Assembly (NCBI RefSeq): GCF_014205055.1 | Contig: NZ_JACHMS010000001.1 | Location: 5,518,001-5,582,000 of the forward strand | Source of the DNA: Streptomyces luteogriseus | Lineage (GTDB): Bacteria > Actinomycetota > Actinomycetes > Streptomycetales > Streptomycetaceae | Direction of reading: 5' to 3' | DNA: 64,000 bases | Part shown: positions 1-7,503 of the stretch, in pieces | Position numbering within the stretch: the stretch's first letter is position 1 | How the letters are laid out: every line of letters starts with the position of its first letter | Program-made: the position numbers and the translations under genes | The notes under the pieces: model-generated | Told to the model about the DNA's origin: nothing | Seen by the model: the letters and a program-made list of their open reading frames with translations, nothing else | Databases searched by the model: none

Positions 1-5
1 ACCGG

Positions 6-338
6 TCAGCCGACCGGTGTATCTCCTCCGGTGTGCCGTCCGCCACGGTGCGACCCCGTTCCGGTGCGGTGGCGCCGGCCCCGGTGGGGTGCCCGGTCCT
101 CGGCCGCGAGCCGGGCCGCGCCGCGCTCGGACTGGCGCAGCAGCACCCGGCAGGCGCCCGTGACGGCCGCGAGCCCGAGGGCCGTGCCGGCGGCACCGGC
201 CAGAGAGGCGCCGTAACAGAGAAGCACCACCGGGACGAGCAGGCAGCTGAAGGCGGCCCAGCGAACCACATCCGTCGCGGTGTCCCGCGGCGGCGGGGCC
301 GCGTGGTCCGCCTCGGCGGCGGCGCGTGGTGCGGACAT
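6..338 (-). CDS. Small membrane protein of unknown function
   Basis: A 110-residue protein starting at an ATG (336-338) and ending at TGA (6-8). Residues about 27-62 are strongly hydrophobic (Val, Leu, Ala and Gly rich) and can form one long or two short membrane segments. The last third is rich in Arg, His and Gly and is likely cytoplasmic and disordered. No enzymatic motif was recognised. It is transcribed away from the universal stress gene at 646. Family and role unknown; the hydrophobic core and codon bias make it a likely real gene. Confidence 0.6.
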   Translation of the reverse strand: MSAPRAAAEADHAAPPPRDTATDVVRWAAFSCLLVPVVLLCYGASLAGAAGTALGLAAVTGACRVLLRQSERGAARLAAEDRAPHRGRRHRTGTGSHRGGRHTGGDTPVG

Positions 339-645
339 GCGTGCTCCCTGTGGCGTGACTCACGGAGTTCAACGCGTGGCCGGGGCGTCGGTCACTGGTT
401 GCCCCGGTCACTCTCACGGGCAAGTGAATCCTGTGCAAACCGCCTGTACAGCGCAGCAACCATTGCGTTACGGGCGGTGCCTCGTGCATGCTCCCTGGAA
501 CCCGCACGCACCGTGAGCGGGATCTGGGCTAAGGAGGCGTGCCGCCGTACCCTTGGGGGTATGGGGTTGGGAAGACCATTCCCGGACACAGCTCCGCCGC
601 ACCCTGTTGTCCCTCCCGTATAAGGATCACAACGCCGAGACAGCC
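339..645. other. Intergenic region between divergent genes
   Basis: These 307 bases separate two divergent genes and must carry both promoters. A TATAAG-like -10 hexamer lies at 619-624 upstream of the universal stress gene. A TACCC/GGGTA inverted motif at 548-561 is listed separately. No convincing ORF was seen: open frames here are antisense or out-of-frame shadows. Confidence 0.5.
548..561. promoter_or_regulatory. CsoR-like inverted motif (TACCC-N4-GGGTA)
   Basis: The 14-base motif TACCCTTGGGGGTA has 5-base inverted arms around a G/C-rich centre. It resembles the operators of the CsoR family of copper sensors, which are TACCC/GGGTA arms with G tracts between. It lies 85 bases before the start of the universal stress gene. 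The match is by eye only and regulation by copper is inference. Confidence 0.3.
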
Positions 646-1173
646 ATGGCCGGTCACGAATTCTTCGAACCCGCGGACCGCAAGCGGCCCGTCGCCGATC
701 CCACGGCGGCCGAGCCCCTGGCGGCGGAAGAGCCACGCCATTCCTGCGATCCCGCCTTCAAGCACGGGGTCGTCGTCGGCTTCGACGGCTCCACGTCCAG
801 TGAACGCGCCCTGGCGTACGCGATCGGCATGGCCCATCGGTCCGGATCGGGCCTGATCATCGTGCACGTCGCCAACCGGCTGCCGACCACGGTGTGGGCG
901 GGCTGTGAGCCGCCCGTGTTCGTGGATGTGCCGGACCACCGCACCGAGGTGCTCGGTCTCGAGCTGGCCTGTGCGGACTACCTCGCCGAGGTGCCCTGGA
1001 TCCTGGTCGAGCGCGGCGGCGACATCTGCCACGAACTCGAAGAGGTCGGCCGGGAGTACGAGGCCGACGCGATCGTCGTCGGCTCCACCCACGGCATCGT
1101 CGGGCGCATCTTCGGCTCGGTCGCGGGTCGGCTCGCCAAGCGGGCGAAGCGGCCCGTCATCGTCATTCCCTGA
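646..1173 (+). CDS. Universal stress protein (UspA family)
   Basis: A 175-residue cytoplasmic protein with one Usp domain. After a charged N-terminal extension of about 40 residues comes the first strand, VVVGFDGSTSSERAL, whose Asp usually contacts nucleotide. Near the C-terminus, GSTHGIVGRIFGSVAG corresponds to the glycine-rich ATP loop but is two residues shorter than the usual G-x2-G-x9-GS, so ATP binding is uncertain. The ATG at 646 was chosen because the domain lies wholly downstream; an in-frame TTG at 553 would add an unlikely leader. Such proteins act in stress or dormancy. It is monocistronic, followed by a membrane protein gene after 137 bases. Confidence 0.85.
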   Translation: MAGHEFFEPADRKRPVADPTAAEPLAAEEPRHSCDPAFKHGVVVGFDGSTSSERALAYAIGMAHRSGSGLIIVHVANRLPTTVWAGCEPPVFVDVPDHRTEVLGLELACADYLAEVPWILVERGGDICHELEEVGREYEADAIVVGSTHGIVGRIFGSVAGRLAKRAKRPVIVIP

Positions 1174-1310
1174 CGTTCGCGCAGGAGGGATCTCCTGCGG
1201 CAACTCCCTTGTGCACCGCGCGAATCCACTCGCGCGTAGAGGTGTTTGTGCCCTTGTGAAGGGCATATACGGGACACCGCACAACTGCACATGCACGAAG
1301 GGAGCCCGCC

Positions 1311-1871
1311 GTGGACAAAGACGTCTCCGCGGGAAGTGGAATCACGACCGTGGCCGGTCGACTCGCCCTGGGAATCACCCTGTTGGCCTTCGGACTGGGG
1401 CATACGGCTCTGATCGACGGCGTGTCGGCCGCTGACGCCGTGTCAATCGCCCAGTACGTGGGCGGTATCGCGCTCTTCGTCGTGGGGTTGGCCGCCCTGC
1501 GGGAGGGTGACGCCGCCGGTGGTACGGCGTTCTCGGTGCTCGGGGCGCTGTGGTTCACCTGGGCCGTGTCCGGCAGTGCCTCCGGCAACGAGGCAGGGCT
1601 GTTCCTGCTGTTGTTCGCCCTCGTGGCGCTGTCCCTGACGCTCGCGGGTGGGGATCAGCTCGGTCAGGGCGTGAACGGGCTGTTCTTCATCGCCCTGTTG
1701 CTCATGGCGATCGCCGGCTTCGCCGGCAACGACGGACTCGTGAAGGTGGGCGGCTGGTTCGCCGTCGCCGCGGGTGCGGTGGCCTGGTACGCGGCGACCG
1801 CGGTGCTCGCGCACTGGCCCACGGCGATTCCGCGACGCGCTGCGGGCCGGGGCGTGACGGCCACCGGTTAG
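1311..1871 (+). CDS. GPR1/FUN34/YaaH-type acetate transporter-like membrane protein
   Basis: A 186-residue integral membrane protein with six hydrophobic helices in the first 170 residues. The segment around residues 44-80 (IAQYVGGIALFVVGL, then a charged turn, then a TAF...G helix) resembles the second and third helices of the GPR1/FUN34/YaaH family, which moves acetate or succinate, or ammonium in some members. The start is a GTG at 1311 preceded by GAAGGGA. A strong terminator follows at 1910-1953, so it appears to be transcribed alone. Substrate cannot be told from sequence. Confidence 0.7.
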   Translation: MDKDVSAGSGITTVAGRLALGITLLAFGLGHTALIDGVSAADAVSIAQYVGGIALFVVGLAALREGDAAGGTAFSVLGALWFTWAVSGSASGNEAGLFLLLFALVALSLTLAGGDQLGQGVNGLFFIALLLMAIAGFAGNDGLVKVGGWFAVAAGAVAWYAATAVLAHWPTAIPRRAAGRGVTATG

Positions 1872-1909
1872 CTGCGCCGGCTGGGGAGTTGGGCGGCTTC
1901 CCGGCGATG

Positions 1910-1953
1910 AAACGGACCCCCCGTGCTCGGTGGCAGCACGTGGGGGTCCGTTT
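1910..1953. terminator. Intrinsic terminator
   Basis: A near-perfect inverted repeat, AACGGACCCCCC-GTGCT on the left and AGCACG-TGGGGGTCCGTT on the right, encloses a 7-base loop and is followed by a TTTT run. It follows the membrane protein gene ending at 1871 and could also serve glmS arriving from the other strand. Confidence 0.8.
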
Positions 1954-1969
1954 TCGTTCGTTGGCCTGT

Positions 1970-2037
1970 GCGGGTGCGTGGGGGCTTGTCGCGCCCACGC
2001 GGCGGAGCCGCATATCGATACAGCCCCGCGCCCCTGA
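1970..2037. repeat. Dispersed Streptomyces intergenic repeat, variant with extra palindrome
   Basis: Begins GCGGGTGCGTGGGGGCTTG and ends CCCCGCGCCCCTGA. Between them is an extra block containing GCGGCGGAGCCGC. A related copy lies at 7389-7440. Elements of this form are, from memory, very common between Streptomyces genes; function unknown. Confidence 0.5.
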
Positions 2038-2048
2038 GAAGAAGGCCT

Positions 2049-3866
2049 CTACTCCACCGTCACCGACTTGGCCAGGTTCCTCGGCTTGTCGATGTCGCGG
2101 CCGAGCGCCAGCGCCGTGTGGTAGGCGAGGAGTTGGAGGGGGATGCCCATCAGGATGGGGTCGAGTTCGTCCTCGTTCTTCGGGACGACGATCGTCTCGT
2201 CGGCCTTCTCCTGGGGCTGGTGGGCCACCGCGAGGATCCTGCCGCTGCGGGCCTTGATCTCCTCCATGGCGGCGCGGTTCTTCTCCAGCAGGTCGTCGTC
2301 GGGGACGATCGCGACCGTCGGGAGGGCCGGCTCGATCAGGGCCAGCGGGCCGTGCTTGAGCTCCGAGGCGGGGTAGGCCTCGGCGTGGATGTACGAGACC
2401 TCCTTGAGCTTCAGGGACGCCTCGCGGGCCACGGGGTAGCCCCGGACACGGCCGATGAAGAGCATCGAGCGAGCCTCGGCGAACTGGAGGGCCAGCTTCT
2501 TGACGTCCTCCTCGTGCTCCATGATCTCGGCGATCTGCGCGGGCAGCTTGCGCAGGCCCTCGATGATCCGCTTGCCGTCCCGGACCGACAGGTCACGGGT
2601 GCGGCCCAGGTGGAGGGCGAGGAGGGCGAAGGCCACCGTGGTGTTGGTGAAGCACTTGGTGGAGACGACGCAGACCTCGGGGCCCGCGTGCACGTAGATG
2701 CCGCCGTCGGCCTCGCGGGCGATCGCCGAGCCGACCACGTTCACCACGCCCAGGACCCGCGCGCCCTTGCGCTTCAGCTCCTGCACGGCGGCCAGGACGT
2801 CGTAGGTCTCGCCGGACTGGGAGACCGCGACGTAGAGGGTGTCGGGGTCGACGACCGCGTTGCGGTAGCGGAATTCCGAGGCCGGTTCGGCGTCGGCGGG
2901 GATGCGGGCCAGCTCCTCGATCATCTGGGCGCCGATCATGCCCGCGTGGTACGAGGTGCCGCAGCCGAGGATCTTCACGCGGCGGATCCGCCGGGCCTCG
3001 CGGGCGTCCAGGTTCAGGCCGCCCAGGTGCACGGTGGAGAAGCGGTCGTCGATGCGGCCGCGCAGCACGCGGTCCACGGCGTCGGCCTGCTCGTGGATCT
3101 CCTTGTGCATGTAGGTGTCGTGGCCGCCCATGTCGTAGGAGGCGGCCTCCCACTCGACCGTGGTGGGCTCCGCCGTGGTGCGGGTGCCCTCCGTGGTGTA
3201 GGTGCGGAAGTCGTCGGCCTTGAGGGTGGCCATCTCGCCGTCGTCGAGGGTGACGATCTGGCGGGTGTGGGCGACCAGGGCGGCGATGTCCGAGGCGACG
3301 AACATCTCCTTCTCGCCGATGCCGAGGACGACCGGGGAGCCGTTGCGGGCGACGACGATCCGGTCGGGGAAGTCGGCGTGCATGACGGCGATGCCGTACG
3401 TGCCCTCGACGAGCCGGAGGGTCTCGCGGACCTTGTCCTCCAGCTTGGGCGCCTGCGCGCGGGCGATGAGGTGGGTGAGGACCTCGGTGTCGGTCTCGGA
3501 GAGGAACTCGACGCCGTCCGCCTCCAGCTTGCGGCGCAGGTCGGAGGCGTTGTCGATGATGCCGTTGTGCACGACGGCGACCTTGTTGTCGGCCGACATG
3601 TGCGGGTGGGCGTTGACGTCGGACGGGGCGCCGTGGGTGGCCCAGCGGGTGTGGGCGATGCCGGTCGTGCCCTTGAAGCGGGCCGGGACCTTGGCCTCCA
3701 GGTCGCGCACGCGGCCCTTGGCCTTGACCATCTTCAGGCCGGACGTCTTCGGGGACGTGACGACGATGCCCGCGGAGTCGTAGCCGCGGTACTCCAGCCG
3801 CTGGAGGCCCTCCAGGAGGAGGGGCGCGACGTCACGCTTCCCGATGTAACCGACGATTCCGCACAT
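2049..3866 (-). CDS. glmS: Glutamine--fructose-6-phosphate aminotransferase (isomerizing)
   Basis: A 605-residue enzyme making glucosamine-6-phosphate from fructose-6-phosphate and glutamine, the first step toward UDP-GlcNAc for cell wall. The N-terminus MCGIVGYIGKR exposes Cys2, the nucleophile of the class II glutaminase domain (to about residue 215). Two SIS sugar-isomerase domains follow, with GCGTSYHAGM near residue 300 and SQSGETYDVL; the C-terminus KSVTVE is the family ending. The ATG at 3866 is fixed by Cys2. It follows the small gene at 3879-4136 by 12 bases and may be cotranscribed. No glmS ribozyme was seen upstream, as expected for actinobacteria. Confidence 0.97.
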   Translation of the reverse strand: MCGIVGYIGKRDVAPLLLEGLQRLEYRGYDSAGIVVTSPKTSGLKMVKAKGRVRDLEAKVPARFKGTTGIAHTRWATHGAPSDVNAHPHMSADNKVAVVHNGIIDNASDLRRKLEADGVEFLSETDTEVLTHLIARAQAPKLEDKVRETLRLVEGTYGIAVMHADFPDRIVVARNGSPVVLGIGEKEMFVASDIAALVAHTRQIVTLDDGEMATLKADDFRTYTTEGTRTTAEPTTVEWEAASYDMGGHDTYMHKEIHEQADAVDRVLRGRIDDRFSTVHLGGLNLDAREARRIRRVKILGCGTSYHAGMIGAQMIEELARIPADAEPASEFRYRNAVVDPDTLYVAVSQSGETYDVLAAVQELKRKGARVLGVVNVVGSAIAREADGGIYVHAGPEVCVVSTKCFTNTTVAFALLALHLGRTRDLSVRDGKRIIEGLRKLPAQIAEIMEHEEDVKKLALQFAEARSMLFIGRVRGYPVAREASLKLKEVSYIHAEAYPASELKHGPLALIEPALPTVAIVPDDDLLEKNRAAMEEIKARSGRILAVAHQPQEKADETIVVPKNEDELDPILMGIPLQLLAYHTALALGRDIDKPRNLAKSVTVE

Positions 3867-3878
3867 GTATACGTATTC

Positions 3879-4136
3879 CTAGCCGTAGACGATGCGCCGC
3901 AGCTGCCGGAGCGAGAGCTCAGGCGGGGCCACCGCGCGGTATTTGAGGTCCGCCTCGATCCGCTCGAAGATCGCCGCGTTGACCAGGCCCTGGGCCTGGA
4001 GCTCGCGGTGGCGGCGACGGACGTACTCCTCGGTCGTCTCGTCGAAGTAGGCGAGCACGTCCTGGATCACACGCAGCGCCTCACCCCGCCCGAGGGCGGT
4101 GGACCGCGTCAGATGATCAACGAGTTCGTCGTGCAC
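3879..4136 (-). CDS. Small conserved-looking protein upstream of glmS
   Basis: An 85-residue, highly charged, probably all-helical cytoplasmic protein (MHDELVDHLTRSTALGRGEA... to LRQLRRIVYG). It starts at a GTG (4134-4136) and stops 12 bases before glmS, suggesting cotranscription and possibly a role tied to GlmS. Family not recognised. Codon use is typical of the host. A palindrome at 4179-4194 lies about 45 bases upstream and could control both genes. Confidence 0.7.
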   Translation of the reverse strand: MHDELVDHLTRSTALGRGEALRVIQDVLAYFDETTEEYVRRRHRELQAQGLVNAAIFERIEADLKYRAVAPPELSLRQLRRIVYG

Positions 4137-4178
4137 TCGCTAGATCCTGGGGTACCGGCGACGCTTTCGCAAGAATTC

Positions 4179-4194
4179 TGCCCGATTTCGGGCA
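4179..4194. promoter_or_regulatory. Perfect 16-bp palindrome upstream of the glmS unit
   Basis: TGCCCGATTTCGGGCA has perfect 7-base arms around TT. It sits 43-58 bases upstream of the GTG of the small gene before glmS, where an operator is expected. The cognate regulator is unknown. Confidence 0.35.
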
Positions 4195-4416
4195 AGCGCC
4201 TGAAGGGATCCCTTGGGTCAGCTACCACGCCCTCGCCAACAACAGCCTCCTGCTCGGCCGGAACCCGGCCTTCCACCTGCACGCCGGCGACATCGCGTAT
4301 CAACGGCCACAACCACCAGTACGAGCGCACCGACGTGATCAAGGGGAACAAGGTCACCAAGAAGCTCCCGATCGGCGGCACGACCTACCCCGAGACCGGA
4401 CGGACCCAAACCCCTG

Positions 4417-4608
4417 CACGTACGGGAATGGACCTGCCCCGCCTGCGGCGCCCTCCACGACCGCGACCACAACGCCGCGATCAACGTCAAACAGGCCGCC
4501 GGACTGGCGGCATCGGCCTGCGGAGCGCCGGTAAGACCGGGACTCGTCCCGGCACAGCGCGAAGAAACAGGAAGCCATGGAACCCCCACCCGAACCTGTG
4601 CCGCGTAG
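4417..4608 (+). pseudogene. C-terminal fragment of an IS200/IS605-family TnpB
   Basis: Sixty-three codons ending in TAG read [20 protein letters not shown] and then [16 protein letters not shown]. This is the last CxxC of the TnpB zinc finger followed by the RuvC-III motif DRDHNAAIN. The rest of TnpB is absent, so this is a fossil. TnpB proteins are RNA-guided nucleases whose guide RNA comes from the 3' end of the gene and the element's right end, both of which survive here. Confidence 0.85.
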
Positions 4609-4659
4609 CGACACAGGTTCGGGTGGGGGCGGCCAGAATCCTCGGGCTTCAGCCCGAGG
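4583..4659 (+). repeat. IS200/IS605-type right-end hairpins (possible omega-RNA scaffold)
   Basis: Two hairpins flank the end of the TnpB fragment. The first has an 18-bp perfect stem (4583-4600 with 4612-4629) whose 11-base loop contains the tnpB stop codon. The second is CCTCGGGCT-TC-AGCCCGAGG (4640-4659), typical of IS605-family right ends. The element probably ends within GCATGTCAA just after, since phosphatase-like coding resumes at about 4671. Confidence 0.65.
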
Positions 4660-4815
4660 AGCATGTCAACTCGACTACTCCTTCCTGCGCTGCGCGTGGA
4701 CGTCACCCCCGCGCCGAAGGGGCGCCTGGCCACGCTCACGGTGCGCGGCATCGCCGAGACCGGTGACCAGGTGGACCACTTCACGGTGGCGCGCCGGGCG
4801 AAGTAGCCGCGGGCG

Positions 4816-5697
4816 CTACATCCGCTTGAGGATCGCCTGCTTGGCCAGGGCGAACTCCTCGTCCGTCAGCACGCCCGCGCGGTGCAGCTCACCGAGCTCG
4901 CGCAGGCGGCGCAGCAGGGCGTCGTGATCGTCCTCGGCGGACGCGACCGGAGCAGAAGGCAACTCCGGTCGCGCGTCCACGATGTCGGCGGTGGCCCGGG
5001 CCGGGTGCGGAAGCCTGGCCTGGACCGCCGCCGCGACCAGCGCCATCAGCGGGTCCTTCTTGAAGCCCCACAGCTCCACGGCGTTGGGGTCGTACTTGGG
5101 CGGGGCCTTGGTGGGCGCGTGCCGCACGGTGAAGCGCAGGTGGCCGTTCTCCAGACCGGCCGCCGGGTGCCACTCCACGCCCGTGATGTCGGCGAGCGCG
5201 AGCGTGCGGGCGCCGGCGGCGGCCTTGGCGTCCTCCGTCTTCCAGTTCCACTCCAGGCGTATGCGCTCGCCGTCGAAACCGGCGGTGCCGTCCCCTGCGG
5301 AGACCGACAGGGGGACCGAGGGGCCCGGCAGCAGATACGCGTCGACCGGGCCGGCCGGGACCTGGTCGAGGAGCAGGGCGCTGCGGACCTCGTCCACGAC
5401 GTACTCGGCGACGCCGAAACGGTCGGGCTCCACCACTAGCTGGTACGGGTCGTGGGGCTCGGTGAGCCGCCCGCCCGTGGCCTGCAGCAGGGGGTCGGCA
5501 CCGTCGCGCAGCCGGAGCCGGAGCCGCCCCGACTTCTTGCCCTGCTCCAGGGAGATACCCGCCAACGACCCCAGCGGTACGACCAGTTCACCCAACTCCT
5601 TGCGCAGCAGACTGACGTTCTTGTCCCGTCCGGGAGTCAGCCGCAGCGCGTCCCCGTCGAAGGCCCACGTGCCGTCCTTCTGGATGATTTCCGCCAT
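4816..5697 (-). CDS. DUF4429 protein with C-terminal SHOCT domain
   Basis: A 293-residue soluble protein beginning MAEIIQKDGTWAFDGDALRL, a typical DUF4429 start; two such beta-rich modules appear to cover about residues 5-85 and 130-235. The C-terminal 35 residues (LLRRLRELGELHRAGVLTDEEFALAKQAILKRM) form a SHOCT helical hairpin, thought to mediate oligomerisation or membrane association. The ATG at 5697 was preferred over farther upstream frames because the domain begins exactly there. It is divergent from the hexosaminidase with 79 bases between. Cellular role unknown. Confidence 0.85.
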   Translation of the reverse strand: MAEIIQKDGTWAFDGDALRLTPGRDKNVSLLRKELGELVVPLGSLAGISLEQGKKSGRLRLRLRDGADPLLQATGGRLTEPHDPYQLVVEPDRFGVAEYVVDEVRSALLLDQVPAGPVDAYLLPGPSVPLSVSAGDGTAGFDGERIRLEWNWKTEDAKAAAGARTLALADITGVEWHPAAGLENGHLRFTVRHAPTKAPPKYDPNAVELWGFKKDPLMALVAAAVQARLPHPARATADIVDARPELPSAPVASAEDDHDALLRRLRELGELHRAGVLTDEEFALAKQAILKRM

Positions 5698-5728
5698 GGG
5701 GTGGATTGTTCCACCCGTCTCACGAGAG

Positions 5729-5744
5729 AGTGGTCCAGACCTCC
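5729..5744. promoter_or_regulatory. DasR-responsive element (dre)-like operator
   Basis: AGTGGTCCAGACCTCC closely matches the Streptomyces DasR consensus, a palindrome of TGGTC and GACCA arms around two bases. It lies 33-48 bases before the hexosaminidase GTG. DasR represses amino-sugar genes until GlcN-6-P accumulates, which fits the product. Confidence 0.65.
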
Positions 5745-5776
5745 TGGGGCTCAACGGCTCGTGAAGGGACACGCTT

Positions 5777-7381
5777 GTGAGAGATGGCCGTGTGAGACAG
5801 CACCGCAGAACGCTCCGCCTGCTCGGTTCCCTGCTGCTGGTCGCGATGGCCGCCTCGGTGACCGGGGCCGCTCCCGCACCGGCGGCATCGCCCACCCCGC
5901 TCGACCGGGTGATCCCCGCGCCCGCCTCGGTCGCCCCGGGCGGATCCCCGTACCGGATCACCCGCGGCACCCACATCCGCGTCGACGGATCCCGTGAGAC
6001 CCGGGCCGTCGGCGAGTACCTCGCGAAGATCCTGCGCCCCTCGACCGGCTACCGCCTCCCCGTCACCGCCCAGGGCGCCGGGGGCATCCGACTGCGCTTG
6101 GCCGAGGGCCCGTTCGGCGCCGAGGGCTACCGGCTCGACAGCGGCCGGGGCGGCGTCACCATCACCGCCGCCCGGCCCGCCGGGCTCTTCCACGGCGTGC
6201 AGACCCTGCGCCAGCTCCTGCCCGCGGCCGTCGAGAAGGACTACGTCCAGCCCGGCCCCTGGCTGGTCGCCGGCGGCACGATCACGGACACCCCGCGCTA
6301 CGGCTGGCGCGGCGCCATGCTCGACGTCTCCCGCCACTTCTTCACCGTCGAGCAGGTCAAGCGCTACATCGACCAGCTCGCCCTCTACAAGATCAACAAA
6401 CTGCATCTCCACCTCAGCGACGACCAGGGCTGGCGCATCGCCATCGACTCCTGGCCGCGCCTGGCCACCTACGGCGGTTCCACGGAGGTGGGCGGCGGCC
6501 CCGGCGGCTTCTACACCAAGGCCGACTACCGGGAGATCGTGCGCTACGCCTCCTCCCGCCACCTGGAGGTCGTGCCCGAGATCGACATGCCCGGCCACAC
6601 GAATGCGGCGCTGGCTTCGTACGCCGACCTGAACTGCGACGGGGTGGCGCCGCCGCTCTACACCGGCACCGAGGTCGGCTTCAGCTCGCTGTGCGCCGAC
6701 AAGGAGATCACGTACGACTTCGCGGACGACGTGATCCGGGAACTCGCCGCGCTCACGCCGGGCGGGTACCTCCACATCGGGGGCGACGAGGCGCACTCCA
6801 CCAGCCATGAGGACTACGTGAAGTTCATGGACCGGGTGCAGCCGATCGTCGCGAAGTACGGCAAGACGGTGGTGGGCTGGCACCAGCTGACCGGGGCGAC
6901 ACCGGCGAAGGGGGCTCTCGCCCAGTACTGGGGGCTGGACGGCACCAGTGCGGAAGAGAAGGCGCGGGTGGTGAAGGCCGCGCAGGGTGGGACGGGACTG
7001 ATTCTGTCTCCGGCGGACCGGGTGTATCTCGACATGAAGTACACGAAGGAGACGCCGCTGGGGTTGTCGTGGGCTGGGTATGTCGAGGTGAAGCGGTCGT
7101 ACGACTGGGATCCCGGGGCGTATCTGCCCGGGGTGCCGGGCGGGGCCGTACGGGGTGTCGAGGCGCCGATGTGGTCGGAGACGCTGGAGAACTCCGCGCA
7201 CATCGAGTACATGGCGTTTCCGAGGTTGCCCGGTGTCGCCGAGCTGGGGTGGTCGCCGGCTTCGTCGCATGACTGGGAGCGGTACAAGGGGCGGCTTGCT
7301 GCGCAGGCCGAGCGGTGGGATGCGCTGGGGATCGACTATTACAGGTCGCCCCAAGTGCCGTGGGGCGGTAGCGGCAAGTGA
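5777..7381 (+). CDS. Secreted GH20 beta-N-acetylhexosaminidase
   Basis: A 534-residue exported enzyme releasing GlcNAc from chitin oligosaccharides. A Sec signal with a basic start and hydrophobic LLGSLLLVAMAASVTGAAPA core precedes a GH20b N-domain (about 40-160) and the TIM barrel. The catalytic Asp-Glu pair is in HIGGDEAHS near residues 336-337; RGAMLDVSRHFF and HLHLSDDQGWR are GH20 substrate motifs. The GTG at 5777 is preceded by GAAGGGA at 8 bases; a GTG at 5792 is an alternative. A dre-like operator lies just upstream. A strong hairpin at 7456-7494 ends the unit. Confidence 0.95.
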   Translation: MRDGRVRQHRRTLRLLGSLLLVAMAASVTGAAPAPAASPTPLDRVIPAPASVAPGGSPYRITRGTHIRVDGSRETRAVGEYLAKILRPSTGYRLPVTAQGAGGIRLRLAEGPFGAEGYRLDSGRGGVTITAARPAGLFHGVQTLRQLLPAAVEKDYVQPGPWLVAGGTITDTPRYGWRGAMLDVSRHFFTVEQVKRYIDQLALYKINKLHLHLSDDQGWRIAIDSWPRLATYGGSTEVGGGPGGFYTKADYREIVRYASSRHLEVVPEIDMPGHTNAALASYADLNCDGVAPPLYTGTEVGFSSLCADKEITYDFADDVIRELAALTPGGYLHIGGDEAHSTSHEDYVKFMDRVQPIVAKYGKTVVGWHQLTGATPAKGALAQYWGLDGTSAEEKARVVKAAQGGTGLILSPADRVYLDMKYTKETPLGLSWAGYVEVKRSYDWDPGAYLPGVPGGAVRGVEAPMWSETLENSAHIEYMAFPRLPGVAELGWSPASSHDWERYKGRLAAQAERWDALGIDYYRSPQVPWGGSGK

Positions 7382-7388
7382 TCTGTCT

Positions 7389-7440
7389 GCGGGCCGGTGG
7401 GGGCTTGCCGCGCAGTTCCCCGCGTCCCTGAAGGGGCGCC
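7389..7440. repeat. Dispersed Streptomyces intergenic repeat
   Basis: Starts GCGGGCCGGTGGGGGCTTG and ends CGTCCCTGAAGGGGCGCC. It shares its left and right blocks with the copy at 1970-2037 but lacks that copy's central palindrome. It sits between a stop codon and a terminator. Confidence 0.5.
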
Positions 7441-7455
7441 CCCTGCAAGCAAGAT

Positions 7456-7494
7456 GACGGGCACCCCGGAGGACCGTACTCCAAGGTGCCCGTC
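7456..7494. terminator. Bidirectional terminator between hexosaminidase gene and desD
   Basis: Outer arms GACGGGCACC (7456-7465) and GGTGCCCGTC (7485-7494) pair perfectly and enclose an inner GGAG/CTCC stem. The position between two convergent genes fits a shared terminator. Confidence 0.8.
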
Positions 7495-7503
7495 TGCTTG
7501 GGG

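Larger units (their letters stand above)
4208..4806 (+). pseudogene. Decayed purple acid phosphatase-like metallophosphoesterase, interrupted by a TnpB-element end
   Basis: Three fragments in order on the same strand. At 4208-4300 is IPWVSYHALANN...FHLHAGDIAY, the metal-site region of secreted purple acid phosphatases. Shifted by one base, 4299-4401 reads [18 protein letters not shown]...[10 protein letters not shown], the C-terminal metal site; the stretch between is deleted. After an IS605-type insertion the frame resumes at about 4671 with DYSFLR, then another frame shift, then RVDVTPAPKGRLATLTVRG... ending RRAK with TAG at 4804-4806. The N-terminal half is missing. The gene cannot make a functional phosphatase. 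Confidence 0.8.

Noticed and set aside
4137-4207. A glmS-type ribozyme or riboswitch upstream of the glmS unit
   Set aside because: No ribozyme-like pairing was seen beyond a 16-bp palindrome, and glmS ribozymes are not expected in actinobacteria.
1923-4766. A 947-codon open frame on the plus strand across glmS
   Set aside because: It is antisense to glmS and the small gene upstream; its composition (Leu, Gly, Asp, Val, Arg repeats) is the usual shadow of high-GC coding DNA.
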